From positions 62,001 through 126,000 of the forward strand of contig JACKOW010000008.1 in assembly GCA_024234055.1 (NCBI GenBank): DNA of 64,000 bases, written 5' to 3'. The DNA is from Rhodanobacteraceae bacterium (lineage in GTDB: Bacteria; Pseudomonadota; Gammaproteobacteria; Xanthomonadales; SZUA-5). The notes under the pieces are model-generated. The model was given only the letters and a program-made list of their open reading frames with translations, made no database searches and was not told the DNA's origin. Positions 16,523-23,671 of this stretch are shown here, one piece after another (positions within the stretch are counted from its first letter, which is position 1; each line of letters begins with the position of its first letter). The position numbers were made by a program, and so were the translations under genes.

Positions 16523-17614
16523 CTACACGTTGAAGCGGAAGTGCAGCACGTCGCCTTCCTGCACGATGTAGTCCTTGCCTTCCAGCCGCAACTTGCCCTC
16601 GGCCTTGGCGCCGGCCTCACCCTTCAGACGGATGTAGTCCTCGTAGGCAATGGTTTCGGCGCGGATGAAGCCCTTTTCGAAATCGGTGTGGATCACGCCT
16701 GCGGCCTGCGGTGCGGTGAAGCCGGCCTTGATGGTCCAGGCCCGCACTTCCTTTTCGCCGGCCGTGAAATAGGTGCGCAGGCCGAGCAGCTTGTAGCCGG
16801 CGCGGATCACCCGGTTCAAACCCGGCTCCTCCAGGCCCATGTCGGCCAGGAAGGCGCTGCGATCCTCGTCGTCCAACTGTCCCAGTTCCTCTTCGATCGA
16901 GGCGCATACCGGCACCACTTCGGCGCCCTCGGTGGCGGCGCGGGCGCGCACGGCATCCAGATAGGGGTTGTTCTCGAAGCCGTCTTCCTTGACATTGGCT
17001 ACGTACATCACCGGCTTCATGGTCAGCAGGAACAACTCACGCAGCAGCGCACGCTCTTCAGGGCTGAGATCGACCGAACGCGCGGGTTTGCCGGCATTGA
17101 GCGCATCGCGCACCTTGGTCAGGCCCGGCTTGCGCGCGATGGCGTCCTTGTCATTGGCCTTGGCCGCCCGCTCGGCGCGATTCAGCGCCTTCTCGACACT
17201 GTCGAGATCAGCCAGCGCCAGTTCGGTATCAATGGTCTCGATATCGGAGATGGGATCGATCTTCCCGTTGACGTGGACGATGTCCTCGTTCTCGAAACAG
17301 CGCACGACGTGAGAAATCGCGTCGACCTCACGGATGTGCGCCAGAAACTGGTTACCCAGGCCCTCACCCTGCGCCGCGCCCTTGACCAGACCGGCGATGT
17401 CGACGAACTCGATCGTGGTCGGAATGATCTTCAGCGGCTTGGCGATCTTCGACAGCGCATCCAGCCGTGGATCGGGCACCGGCACCACGCCAACATTGGG
17501 ATCGATGGTGCAGAAGGGATAATTGGCCGCAGCGATGCCCGCCTTGGTCAAAGCGTTGAAAAGCGTGGACTTGCCGACGTTCGGCAAACCGACGATGCCG
17601 CATTTGATGCCCAT
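16523..17614 (-). CDS. ychF: Redox-regulated ATPase/GTPase YchF
   Basis: YchF (Ola1) is a universally conserved Obg-related P-loop NTPase that prefers ATP and associates with ribosomes. The 363-residue product has G1 GLPNVGKST at residues 8-16, IDPNVGVVPVPDPRL, G3 DIAGLVKGAAQGEGLGNQFL, the NVKE element replacing the canonical NKxD, and a C-terminal TGS domain (RTYFTAGEKEVRAWTIKAGFTAPQAAGVIHTDFEKGFIRAET...EGKDYIVQEGDVLHFRFNV). pth normally lies directly upstream and is co-transcribed; here an IS1380 element and a hairpin repeat separate them. Confidence 0.97.
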   Translation of the reverse strand: MGIKCGIVGLPNVGKSTLFNALTKAGIAAANYPFCTIDPNVGVVPVPDPRLDALSKIAKPLKIIPTTIEFVDIAGLVKGAAQGEGLGNQFLAHIREVDAISHVVRCFENEDIVHVNGKIDPISDIETIDTELALADLDSVEKALNRAERAAKANDKDAIARKPGLTKVRDALNAGKPARSVDLSPEERALLRELFLLTMKPVMYVANVKEDGFENNPYLDAVRARAATEGAEVVPVCASIEEELGQLDDEDRSAFLADMGLEEPGLNRVIRAGYKLLGLRTYFTAGEKEVRAWTIKAGFTAPQAAGVIHTDFEKGFIRAETIAYEDYIRLKGEAGAKAEGKLRLEGKDYIVQEGDVLHFRFNV

Positions 17615-17654
17615 GGTGCAGGTACTCCGCGGAAACGAGGTCCGCTTTCGGGAA

Positions 17655-17730
17655 AGTGAAAAGTGAAACGTAAAACGTCAATCAGAGCGTCAAACCACTG
17701 CTTTTATTGACGTTTTACGTTTTACGTTTG
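17655..17730. repeat. AAACGTR heptamer hairpin, copy 1
   Basis: AGTGAAACGTAAAACGTCAAT (about 17661-17682, 7-bp periodicity) is mirrored after a ~23-nt spacer by ATTGACGTTTTACGTTTTAC (17705-17725). The inverted match is nearly perfect over more than 20 bp. It lies between the ychF start and the IS, in the ychF 5' region. A relative is at 21011-21088. Confidence 0.9.
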
Positions 17731-17780
17731 ACCCTGCCCCCTACAGAGCTAGCCCGCATTTCTCACACTAAGTAGTGCAC

Positions 17781-17847
17781 CGGGGTTCTCAAATCAGATA
17801 AAGTTGAGTTGCGAGAACAACTTAGCTGAGATTTGCGGAGAACCCCG
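17781..17847 (+). promoter_or_regulatory. Hairpin that can mask the transposase ribosome-binding site
   Basis: CGGGGTTCTC (17781-17790) is exactly complementary to GAGAACCCCG (17838-17847), and AAATC (17791-17795) to GATTT (17830-17834), leaving a GCG bulge. An inner stem is AAGTTG (17801-17806) with CAACTT (17817-17822). The Shine-Dalgarno GGAG (17837-17840) lies in the stem and the ATG follows immediately at 17848. Transcripts entering from outside would carry both arms and fold; those starting inside the loop would not. Confidence 0.7.
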
Positions 17848-19230
17848 ATGCCGACACAGTGTAGCGCGACGAGCACGATTTTTGAGCAAGTGGATGGTCG
17901 TCAGGTGGTTGTCGGATTTGATGGCGGCGAGATCACGTCGGATGCGGGCGCACTGCTTCTGGGTCGCGTCGATGATTCGATCAAGCTCATGGATCGGCTG
18001 GCCGGGTGCTTTCAAGATGGTCGAGATCCCGAGTTGATCGAGCATTCGGTGCGGACGCTGGTGATGCAGCGTGTGGTTGGGATCGCACTGGGCTACGAGG
18101 ATCTGAACGATCACGATCAGTTGCGGCACGATCCGGTGTTGGCGGTGCTGGCGGGCAAGCTCAAAGCGCAGCGCAAGGACTGTGCGCCGTTGGCGGGCAA
18201 GTCAACGCTGAATCGGTTGGAGCATGCGCCGAAGGCGACGCCGGGTGAGCGTTATCGAAAGATTGCGCATCATCCGGAGCAGATCGAGTCGTTGTTTGTG
18301 GATTTGTTTTTGGAGGCGCACGAGACGCCGCCGGAGTCGATCGTTCTGGATTTGGATGCGACCGACGACCCGCTCCATGGGGATCAGGAGGGGCGGTTCT
18401 TTCACGGCTATTACGATGGTTACTGCTACCTGCCGTTGTACGTGTTTTGCGGCAAGCATCTGCTGGCAGCGAAGCTGCGCCGGTCGAACATCGACGGCAG
18501 CGCGGGCGCGGTTGAAGAGATGGATCGGGTGGTGGGACAGATCCGCAAGCGCTGGCCCAAGGTGCGGATCACGCTTCGGGCGGACAGCGGTTTTGCACGC
18601 GAGGAGCTGATGGCGTGGTGCGAGAGCAACGCCGTTGACTACGTGTTTGGACTGGCCAAGAACGCGCGTTTGATCGAGGTGCTCGAGCCGGCTTTGGCGC
18701 GGGCTCAGGCGCGCCAGGCGCGCAGCGGAAAGGCGGAGCGGGAGTTCACGGATTTCCGTTATTCGACGCGCAAGAGTTGGAGTCGTGAGCGCCGCGTGGT
18801 GGGCAAGGCAGAACAGTTACCGGGTCTAAGCAATCCGCGCTTTGTGGTGACCTCGCTGACATCCGAGACGTGGTCAGCGCGAGCGCTGTACGAAGATCTG
18901 TATTGCGCTCGCGGGGAGATGGAGAACCGCATCAAGGAATGCCAAGGGGACCTGTTCGCGGATCGCACGTCGACGGCCACCATGCTCGGCAACCAGTTGC
19001 GTCTGTGGTTGTCGTCGTTTGCCTATGTCCTGATGGACGCGCTGCGGCGAAAAGCACTCGCCGGCACTGAATTGGCTCAGGCAACCTGCGGCACGCTGCG
19101 TTTGAAGTTGCTGAAGATCGGCGCCTGGGTCGTTCGGAGCGTTCGTCGGGTTCGTATCGCGATGGCGTCGAGTTTCCCGTACCAGGACTTGTGGAGCGCC
19201 AGCTACGCTCGTCTTGCCGACAGCGGCTGA
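17848..19230 (+). CDS. IS1380-family DDE transposase
   Basis: A 460-residue transposase starting at 17848 (GGAG 7 nt upstream); an open frame 15 bases longer is less likely. Likely catalytic residues: first Asp in IVLDLDATDDPLHG, second Asp in ITLRADSGFAREELMAWCE, Glu in GEMENRIKECQGDLFADRTS, with the C-terminal block RTSTATMLGNQLRLWLSSFAYVLMDALRR typical of the family. GFDGGEITSDAGALLLGRVDDSIKLMDRLA is the conserved N-terminal block. The frame is intact throughout. Confidence 0.95.
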   Translation: MPTQCSATSTIFEQVDGRQVVVGFDGGEITSDAGALLLGRVDDSIKLMDRLAGCFQDGRDPELIEHSVRTLVMQRVVGIALGYEDLNDHDQLRHDPVLAVLAGKLKAQRKDCAPLAGKSTLNRLEHAPKATPGERYRKIAHHPEQIESLFVDLFLEAHETPPESIVLDLDATDDPLHGDQEGRFFHGYYDGYCYLPLYVFCGKHLLAAKLRRSNIDGSAGAVEEMDRVVGQIRKRWPKVRITLRADSGFAREELMAWCESNAVDYVFGLAKNARLIEVLEPALARAQARQARSGKAEREFTDFRYSTRKSWSRERRVVGKAEQLPGLSNPRFVVTSLTSETWSARALYEDLYCARGEMENRIKECQGDLFADRTSTATMLGNQLRLWLSSFAYVLMDALRRKALAGTELAQATCGTLRLKLLKIGAWVVRSVRRVRIAMASSFPYQDLWSASYARLADSG

Positions 19231-19457
19231 TTGAAACCAGCGATCCTGCGTCAACGGCCCCTTCCGGGGCTACGGCCGTCGGCGGCGGGCAATAAAGTCA
19301 AACAAATCAGCAAGAAAAGCCACGGCATCCCGCGCCAAAATGAGCGGAAATCGAACACCAAGCGCCGTTCTGCCGCCGGTGCGGACGAACGATCTTCAAC
19401 CACCGCAAGAAACAACGTCCCGCAACCGTTGAAGCGAGGGGGTGTGAGAAATGCGGG

Positions 19458-20048
19458 CTAGTCTTTCGCGCCTGTCTTCGGTGTATGCAAGAGCGTCATC
19501 GCCCTCTCCATCTGCCCATCCCGCCACAGGGGCATCACCGCCAACGCGGCGTCGATGGCCTGGTGGATGGCCTGGTCATCGGCGACGCTGGGGCGGCCCA
19601 GCACCCACGGCGTGACCATGTCCTTGCGGCCGGGATGGCCGATGCCGATGCGCAATCGGTGGAACTTGCCATGTCCCAGCTGGGCCATGGTGTCACGCAA
19701 TCCGTTCTGGCCGCCATGGCCACCGTCGAACTTGAGCCGGGCCACGCCCGGTGGCAGATCAAGCTCGTCGTGCACCACCAGAGCTTCGGCCGGATCGATC
19801 TTGTAGTAGTTCAGCACTGCAGACACCGCAATGCCACTGCGGTTCATGTAGGTCGTCGGCTTGACCAGCAACAGCGTGTCGCGACCACCCGCCGCCTTGC
19901 CGACTTCGGCGTTGAGCCTGGATTCCATCAACAGGCGCACACCCAAATCCTCGGCCAGCGCATCCAGAAACCAGAAACCGGCATTGTGCCGTTGACGGGC
20001 ATGCTCTGCGCCGGGGTTGCCCAGGCCAAAAACCGCGCGTATCGCCAT
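19458..20048 (-). CDS. pth: Peptidyl-tRNA hydrolase
   Basis: Pth cleaves peptidyl-tRNA released by drop-off. The 196-residue product starts at the ATG at 20048 behind a GGAGG (about 20058-20066). It has GLGNPGAEHARQRHNAGFWFLDAL (catalytic His in the RHNAGF segment), KPTTYMNRSG and the catalytic-Asp region VVHDELDLPPGVARLKFDGGHGGQNGLRD, GKFHRLRIGIGHPG. The TAG stop (19460-19458) is part of the CTAG duplicated by the IS, so the insertion leaves the protein unchanged but separates it from ychF. A terminator-like hairpin lies upstream. Confidence 0.96.
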   Translation of the reverse strand: MAIRAVFGLGNPGAEHARQRHNAGFWFLDALAEDLGVRLLMESRLNAEVGKAAGGRDTLLLVKPTTYMNRSGIAVSAVLNYYKIDPAEALVVHDELDLPPGVARLKFDGGHGGQNGLRDTMAQLGHGKFHRLRIGIGHPGRKDMVTPWVLGRPSVADDQAIHQAIDAALAVMPLWRDGQMERAMTLLHTPKTGAKD

Positions 20049-20080
20049 CGACGCTGAAAACCTCCGGAGACGCTCTGCTC

Positions 20081-20119
20081 AAAACGACATCGGCCGACCG
20101 TTGCCGGTCGGCCGATGTC
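20081..20119 (-). terminator. Rho-independent terminator or attenuator after rplY
   Basis: GACATCGGCCGACCG (20086-20100), loop TTGC, and CGGTCGGCCGATGTC (20105-20119) form a perfect 15-bp stem. Read leftward (rplY direction), the stem is followed by GTTTTG. It lies between rplY and pth, so it probably ends or attenuates transcription from rplY into pth. Confidence 0.8.
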
Positions 20120-20135
20120 TGTACATCAGTACCGC

Positions 20136-20834
20136 TTACTTCTTCGCTGCTGGCTTGGCCGGAGCCGCGGCTGCCTTGCCACCCGCAGCCGGCTTCTTGC
20201 CTGCCGCTGCCGGAGCCGCTTCGGCGCCTTCGGCGGCCACTTCGGCCACTTCCTCGACAGTCATGCGGGCCACAACCACGGCCAGATCATGCTCGCGACC
20301 CAGCTTCAGCGAGGGCACTTCCACGCCTTCCGGCAGCTTGATGTCGGAAATGTGGATGGTGTCACCCACATTCAGATTGGCCAGATCGATCTCCAGGTAT
20401 TCCGGCAGATCCTTGGGCAAGCAGCTGATTTCCAGATCGTTGAGCTCATGCAGCACCAACGCACCACCGGTCTTGCCGGCCGGCGAGATTTCCTGGTTCA
20501 GGAAGTGCAGCGGCACGCGCAGACGCACCGGCTCGGTTTCCGACACGCGCTGGAAATCGATGTGCATCAGGTAGGGCTTGTACGGATGACGCTGCAGATC
20601 GCGCAACAGCGCCTTCTGCTTGTCGTTGCCCACATCCAGTTCCAGGATCGAGGTATAGAACCACTCGTTCTTGGCGTAGCGATAAGCGAGCAACTGGTCC
20701 AGCTGCAGCAGGCGCGGCGCTTCACCGCCGCCATAAAGAATTGCCGGCACCTTGCCCGCGCGGCGAAGGCGGCGGCTCGCACCCTTACCTTCGTCGGTGC
20801 GGAATTCCACCGGCACGTTTCTGATCTTGGCCAT
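20136..20834 (-). CDS. rplY: 50S ribosomal protein L25, long (CTC) form
   Basis: L25/general stress protein CTC binds 5S rRNA. The 232-residue product has the L25 domain (residues 1-95: VEFRTDEGKGASRRLRRAGKVPAILYGGGEAPRLLQLD...LQRHPYKPYLMHIDFQRVSETEPVRLRVPLHFL), then the TL5/CTC C-terminal domain (LEISCLPKDLPEYLEIDLANLNVGDTIHISDIKLPEGVE), and an Ala/Lys/Pro-rich tail (KKPAAGGKAAAAPAKPAAKK) probably contacting RNA. The start at 20834 has AAGGAA upstream. About 250 bp to prs contain an AAACGTR hairpin at the prs end. Confidence 0.96.
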   Translation of the reverse strand: MAKIRNVPVEFRTDEGKGASRRLRRAGKVPAILYGGGEAPRLLQLDQLLAYRYAKNEWFYTSILELDVGNDKQKALLRDLQRHPYKPYLMHIDFQRVSETEPVRLRVPLHFLNQEISPAGKTGGALVLHELNDLEISCLPKDLPEYLEIDLANLNVGDTIHISDIKLPEGVEVPSLKLGREHDLAVVVARMTVEEVAEVAAEGAEAAPAAAGKKPAAGGKAAAAPAKPAAKK

Positions 20835-21010
20835 GTTCTGATTCCTTCATTGGTGGGTGTTCCATCCGGGTACACCCTTTGGGAGAAAGGTCGCGGCGTT
20901 CCACGCCACGCCTCACCTCAACGCAACCGTCCGCGACCAGACGGATCGAGGGGTGAGCATTGCGGACTGCGGTGTGCGGCAGATCGCAAGGCTCAAGCCT
21001 CTCAGAAGCA

Positions 21011-21088
21011 GTAAAACGTGAAACGTGAAACGTCAACTAGAAGCGGGCTTTGATTGACGTTTTACGTTTTACGTTTCACCGCTTCTAG
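21011..21088. repeat. AAACGTR heptamer hairpin, copy 2, abutting the prs stop codon
   Basis: GTAAAACGTGAAACGTGAAAC (21011-21031, 7-bp units) followed by GTCAACTAGAAGCGGG is mirrored by ATTGACGTTTTACGTTTTAC (about 21053-21072), TTTCACCGCTTCTAG (to 21087). Besides the heptamers, the 10-mer CTAGAAGCGG recurs inverted as CCGCTTCTAG, and the latter contains the prs stop codon (21085-21087). It looks like the 3' end of prs was copied in inverse orientation when the element arrived. Confidence 0.85.
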
Positions 21089-22062
21089 TCCACATACAAG
21101 GAACTGACGCTCTCTCCCCCTGCGATGCGGCGGATGGTCTCCGCGAGCAGCTCGGCTACCGAGAGCTGGCGGATCTGCGTGCAGGCGCGGGCTTCGGGGC
21201 GCAGCGGGATGGTGTCGGTCACCACCAGCTCGTCCAGCGCCGACTTGCTGATGTTGTCGACGGCAGCACCGGACAGCACCGGATGCACGCAATAAGCCAC
21301 CACCTTGTTGGCGCCGCGCTCTTTCAGTGCTGCGGCCGCGGCGCACAGGGTGCCGGCGGTGTCGACGATGTCATCGACCAGGATGCAGGTCTTGTTGGTG
21401 ACGTCGCCGATCAGGTTCATGACCACCGATTCATTGGCCTTGGGGCGGCGCTTGTCGATGATGGCAAGATCGGCGTCATCGAGGCGCTTGGCCATGGCCC
21501 GGGCGCGCACCACGCCACCGACATCGGGAGCCACCACGATCAGTTCATCGCCGGCATAGTTGCGCCACATGTCGGCCAGCAGCACCGGCGAGGCGTAGAC
21601 ATTGTCCAGCGGGACATCGAAGAAACCCTGGATCTGATCGGCGTGCAGGTCAACAGTCAACACCCGGTCGGTACCGACCGTGCCGATGATGTCGGCAGCC
21701 ACCTTCGCCGTGATCGGCACCCGTGCATTGCGCGCACGGCGATCCTGGCGGGCATAGCCGAAGTACGGCATGACGGCCGTGACCGAGGCGGCCGAGGCGC
21801 GCTTGAAGGCATCGACCATCACCAGCAATTCCATCAGGTGATCGGCGGTCGGCGGCGAGGTGGGCTGGATCAGATAGATGTGCTGGCTGCGCACGTTCTC
21901 CATGATCTCGACGGCCACTTCGCCGTCGCTGAACTGGCCAACATTGGCTTTGCCCAAGGGCACGCCCAGCTCGAAAGCGATCGAACTCGCGAGGCGCGGA
22001 TGCGCATTCCCGGTGAAGATCATCAGCCCGGGATTGTTGAGGTCGGTGCGTTTAGAGCTCAT
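21085..22062 (-). CDS. prs: Ribose-phosphate pyrophosphokinase
   Basis: Prs makes PRPP from ribose 5-phosphate and ATP for purine, pyrimidine, His, Trp and NAD synthesis. From 22062 (MSSKRTDLNNPGLMIFTGNAHPRLA) it is 325 aa. Motifs: FSDGEVAVEIMENVRSQHIYLIQPT, the flexible-loop region YFGYARQDRRARNARVPITAK, metal/catalytic VDLHADQIQGFF, and the PRPP loop CILVDDIVDTAGTLCAAA. The frame stays open into the tRNA gene upstream, which cannot be coding. Its ATG is 8 nt after the encoded CCA of tRNA-Gln, with no evident Shine-Dalgarno, so it is probably processed from a tRNA-mRNA transcript. Confidence 0.95.
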   Translation of the reverse strand: MSSKRTDLNNPGLMIFTGNAHPRLASSIAFELGVPLGKANVGQFSDGEVAVEIMENVRSQHIYLIQPTSPPTADHLMELLVMVDAFKRASAASVTAVMPYFGYARQDRRARNARVPITAKVAADIIGTVGTDRVLTVDLHADQIQGFFDVPLDNVYASPVLLADMWRNYAGDELIVVAPDVGGVVRARAMAKRLDDADLAIIDKRRPKANESVVMNLIGDVTNKTCILVDDIVDTAGTLCAAAAALKERGANKVVAYCVHPVLSGAAVDNISKSALDELVVTDTIPLRPEARACTQIRQLSVAELLAETIRRIAGGESVSSLYVD

Positions 22063-22070
22063 AGGATGAT

Positions 22071-22146
22071 TGGCTGGGGCGCTAGGACTCGAACCTAGGA
22101 ATGCGGGAATCAAAATCCCGTGCCTTACCAGCTTGGCGACGCCCCA
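22071..22146 (-). tRNA. tRNA-Gln (anticodon TTG)
   Basis: Read on the minus strand, the 76-nt gene has acceptor arms TGGGGCG/CGCCCCA, a D arm GCCAAGCTGGTAAGGC, an anticodon stem CGGGA/TCCCG with loop TTTTGAT (anticodon TTG), a T arm CCTAGGTTCGAGTCCTAG and an encoded G-CCA end (CCA at 22073-22071). Placement between ispE and prs is conserved in xanthomonads. Confidence 0.95.
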
Positions 22147-22214
22147 AGCTGTCCGCAGTCGCTCTGAGGCCGTCCTTCAACGACACCAGAGACCAACTGT
22201 GGAGCCCGCTATTT

Positions 22215-23066
22215 TCAAGTGCCGGGGCTGATGTTGTCAAACCAATTCGTGATCGAACTTGCGGCGCGGCCGATCCAGCCCTGTGGCAGGCCTTCCACAG
22301 CCCGGCGAGCCGAGTCCAGATCCGGCGTCTGCGCGTACACGGCGCTGCCGCTGCCGCTGAGATGAGCGCTGCCTACACGCTGGCGCAGCCAGTCCATCGC
22401 CGCCCGCACGGCGGGTTCGCGCTCGGCCAGTACCGAGAACACATTGTCACCCGGCAGCTCATCGCAGTAGTCGCGGGGATCGATGGGCGCGCAGTCGCGC
22501 CGCAGTGCCGGATCGGCGAACATCGGCCCCGTCGCCAGCGCCACGCCGGGAAAGATCACGGCATAACTGCGCGGCACGTAGGGCAAGGGCGTGAGTATCT
22601 CGCCGATCCCGGCGGCAAAAGCCGGTTGCTGGCCGATGAACACCGGCACATCCGCACCCAGTTCGGCGCCGATGCGGTTCAAGTCGGGGAGTGCCAGATT
22701 CAAACCCCACAACTGATTCAGCCCCAGCAGCACCGCCGCTGCATCGGCGCTGCCACCGCCAAGTCCGGCGCCGCTGGGCACATGCTTGCGCAAGCTGAGC
22801 GTGCAGCCCCGATCCGGTCCGGCCAGGCGCTGCAATCGGCGCGCGGCGCGAACCACCAGATCCGATTCGGGCGGCACATCCGCCAGGCCTCCCCGGCGGG
22901 CGATGATGCCGTCATCACGGTCGGCGATCTCCAGTTCATCGCACCAGTCGATCAGCTCGAAAGCCGTCTGCAGCAAATGATAGCCGTCGGCGCGGCGGCC
23001 GATGATGTGCAGAAAACGATTGAGCTTGGCTGGCGGTCGCAACGACAGCACCCGGTCCGGGCTCAT
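22215..23066 (-). CDS. ispE: 4-diphosphocytidyl-2-C-methyl-D-erythritol kinase
   Basis: IspE phosphorylates CDP-ME in the MEP isoprenoid pathway. From 23066 (MSPDRVLSLRPPAKLNRFLHIIGRRADGYHLLQTAFELID) it is 283 aa. GHMP-kinase motifs: PAKLNRFLHI with the family RxDGYH, the phosphate-binding loop VPSGAGLGGGSADAAAVLLGLN, and the C-terminal HLSGSGSAVYAQ. Its ATG overlaps the lolB stop (ATGA), so lolB-ispE form an operon that probably reads on into tRNA-Gln and prs. Confidence 0.96.
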   Translation of the reverse strand: MSPDRVLSLRPPAKLNRFLHIIGRRADGYHLLQTAFELIDWCDELEIADRDDGIIARRGGLADVPPESDLVVRAARRLQRLAGPDRGCTLSLRKHVPSGAGLGGGSADAAAVLLGLNQLWGLNLALPDLNRIGAELGADVPVFIGQQPAFAAGIGEILTPLPYVPRSYAVIFPGVALATGPMFADPALRRDCAPIDPRDYCDELPGDNVFSVLAEREPAVRAAMDWLRQRVGSAHLSGSGSAVYAQTPDLDSARRAVEGLPQGWIGRAASSITNWFDNISPGT

Positions 23067-23671
23067 TCGAAAGTCCAGCTGCGCACCGAGACCCGCACCT
23101 GATGCTCTCCTGAGCGTGCAAACAGCTTGCGCGGCAGCGGCGGGTTCTGGCTGTGATCGAATTCGACATAGCTGATGTCCCAATCGCTCTGTCGCAACCG
23201 GGCCAGCACGCCATCAGCGGTGAATTCCACGGCACTGCGCGCCCTGGGTGCGCGCATGCCCAGCACCCAGTAGCGCAGTGCGTCAGCCGGTAGATGCCAG
23301 TTGAGTTCGCGCGCCAGCAGGGATTCGGCCGTGCCTGCCACCCTGACTGCGCCGTTGGATTCGATCAGCAGCGCCTGACCCGGCCGCACTTCCAGGCGCC
23401 AGCTCTGCCCGGACACCGGTGCGATGAAGCGCAGGCTGTAGGCTGCGCCGCGCTGTTTCCACTCGAAGCGGCCACTGCCACCGTCCTTGCCGTCGCTGAT
23501 GGCGATTCGACCGGCGATTTCAAAATCGGTGCGCGCACGCAGCTGGGTTTCTCGCTCGGACAGCAGTCTTTCGCCGAGCACCACGTCGGCGTCTCGGTCG
23601 GGCTTGAGCGCCTTGGGCGTACACGCCGGCAACAGGCAGACCAGCACCAGCACCCACCAATGGCGACTCAA
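23063..23671 (-). CDS. lolB: Outer-membrane lipoprotein LolB
   Basis: LolB receives lipoproteins from LolA and inserts them in the outer membrane. The likely start is the TTG at 23671, which overlaps the stop of the upstream TPR gene (TTGA). It gives 202 aa beginning MSRHWWVLVLVCLLPAC, a short signal with lipobox LPAC. The family pattern follows: FEIAGRIAISDGKDGGSGRFEWKQRGAAYSLRFIAPVSGQSWRL, then LLARELNWHLPADALRYWVLGM, then a C-terminal YVEFDHSQNPPLPRKLFARSGEHQVRVSV. Longer upstream frames run through the TPR gene and are rejected. A TTG start is uncommon, so the exact N-terminus is inferred. Confidence 0.9.
   Translation of the reverse strand: MSRHWWVLVLVCLLPACTPKALKPDRDADVVLGERLLSERETQLRARTDFEIAGRIAISDGKDGGSGRFEWKQRGAAYSLRFIAPVSGQSWRLEVRPGQALLIESNGAVRVAGTAESLLARELNWHLPADALRYWVLGMRAPRARSAVEFTADGVLARLRQSDWDISYVEFDHSQNPPLPRKLFARSGEHQVRVSVRSWTFE

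Larger units (their letters stand above)
17753..19457 (+). mobile_element. IS1380-family insertion sequence, complete, with 4-bp CTAG target duplication
   Basis: The 1,705-bp element is bounded by terminal inverted repeats CCCGCATTTCTCACAC (17753-17768; complement at 19442-19457) and flanked by CTAG on both sides (17749-17752 and 19458-19461). It contains one transposase gene and no passenger gene. About 225 bp follow the transposase, with a GGCCCCTTCCGGGGC hairpin near 19246-19262. Base composition is visibly lower in G+C than the flanks. Intact ends and reading frame suggest a recent, possibly active copy. It sits exactly at the 3' end of pth. Confidence 0.93.
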
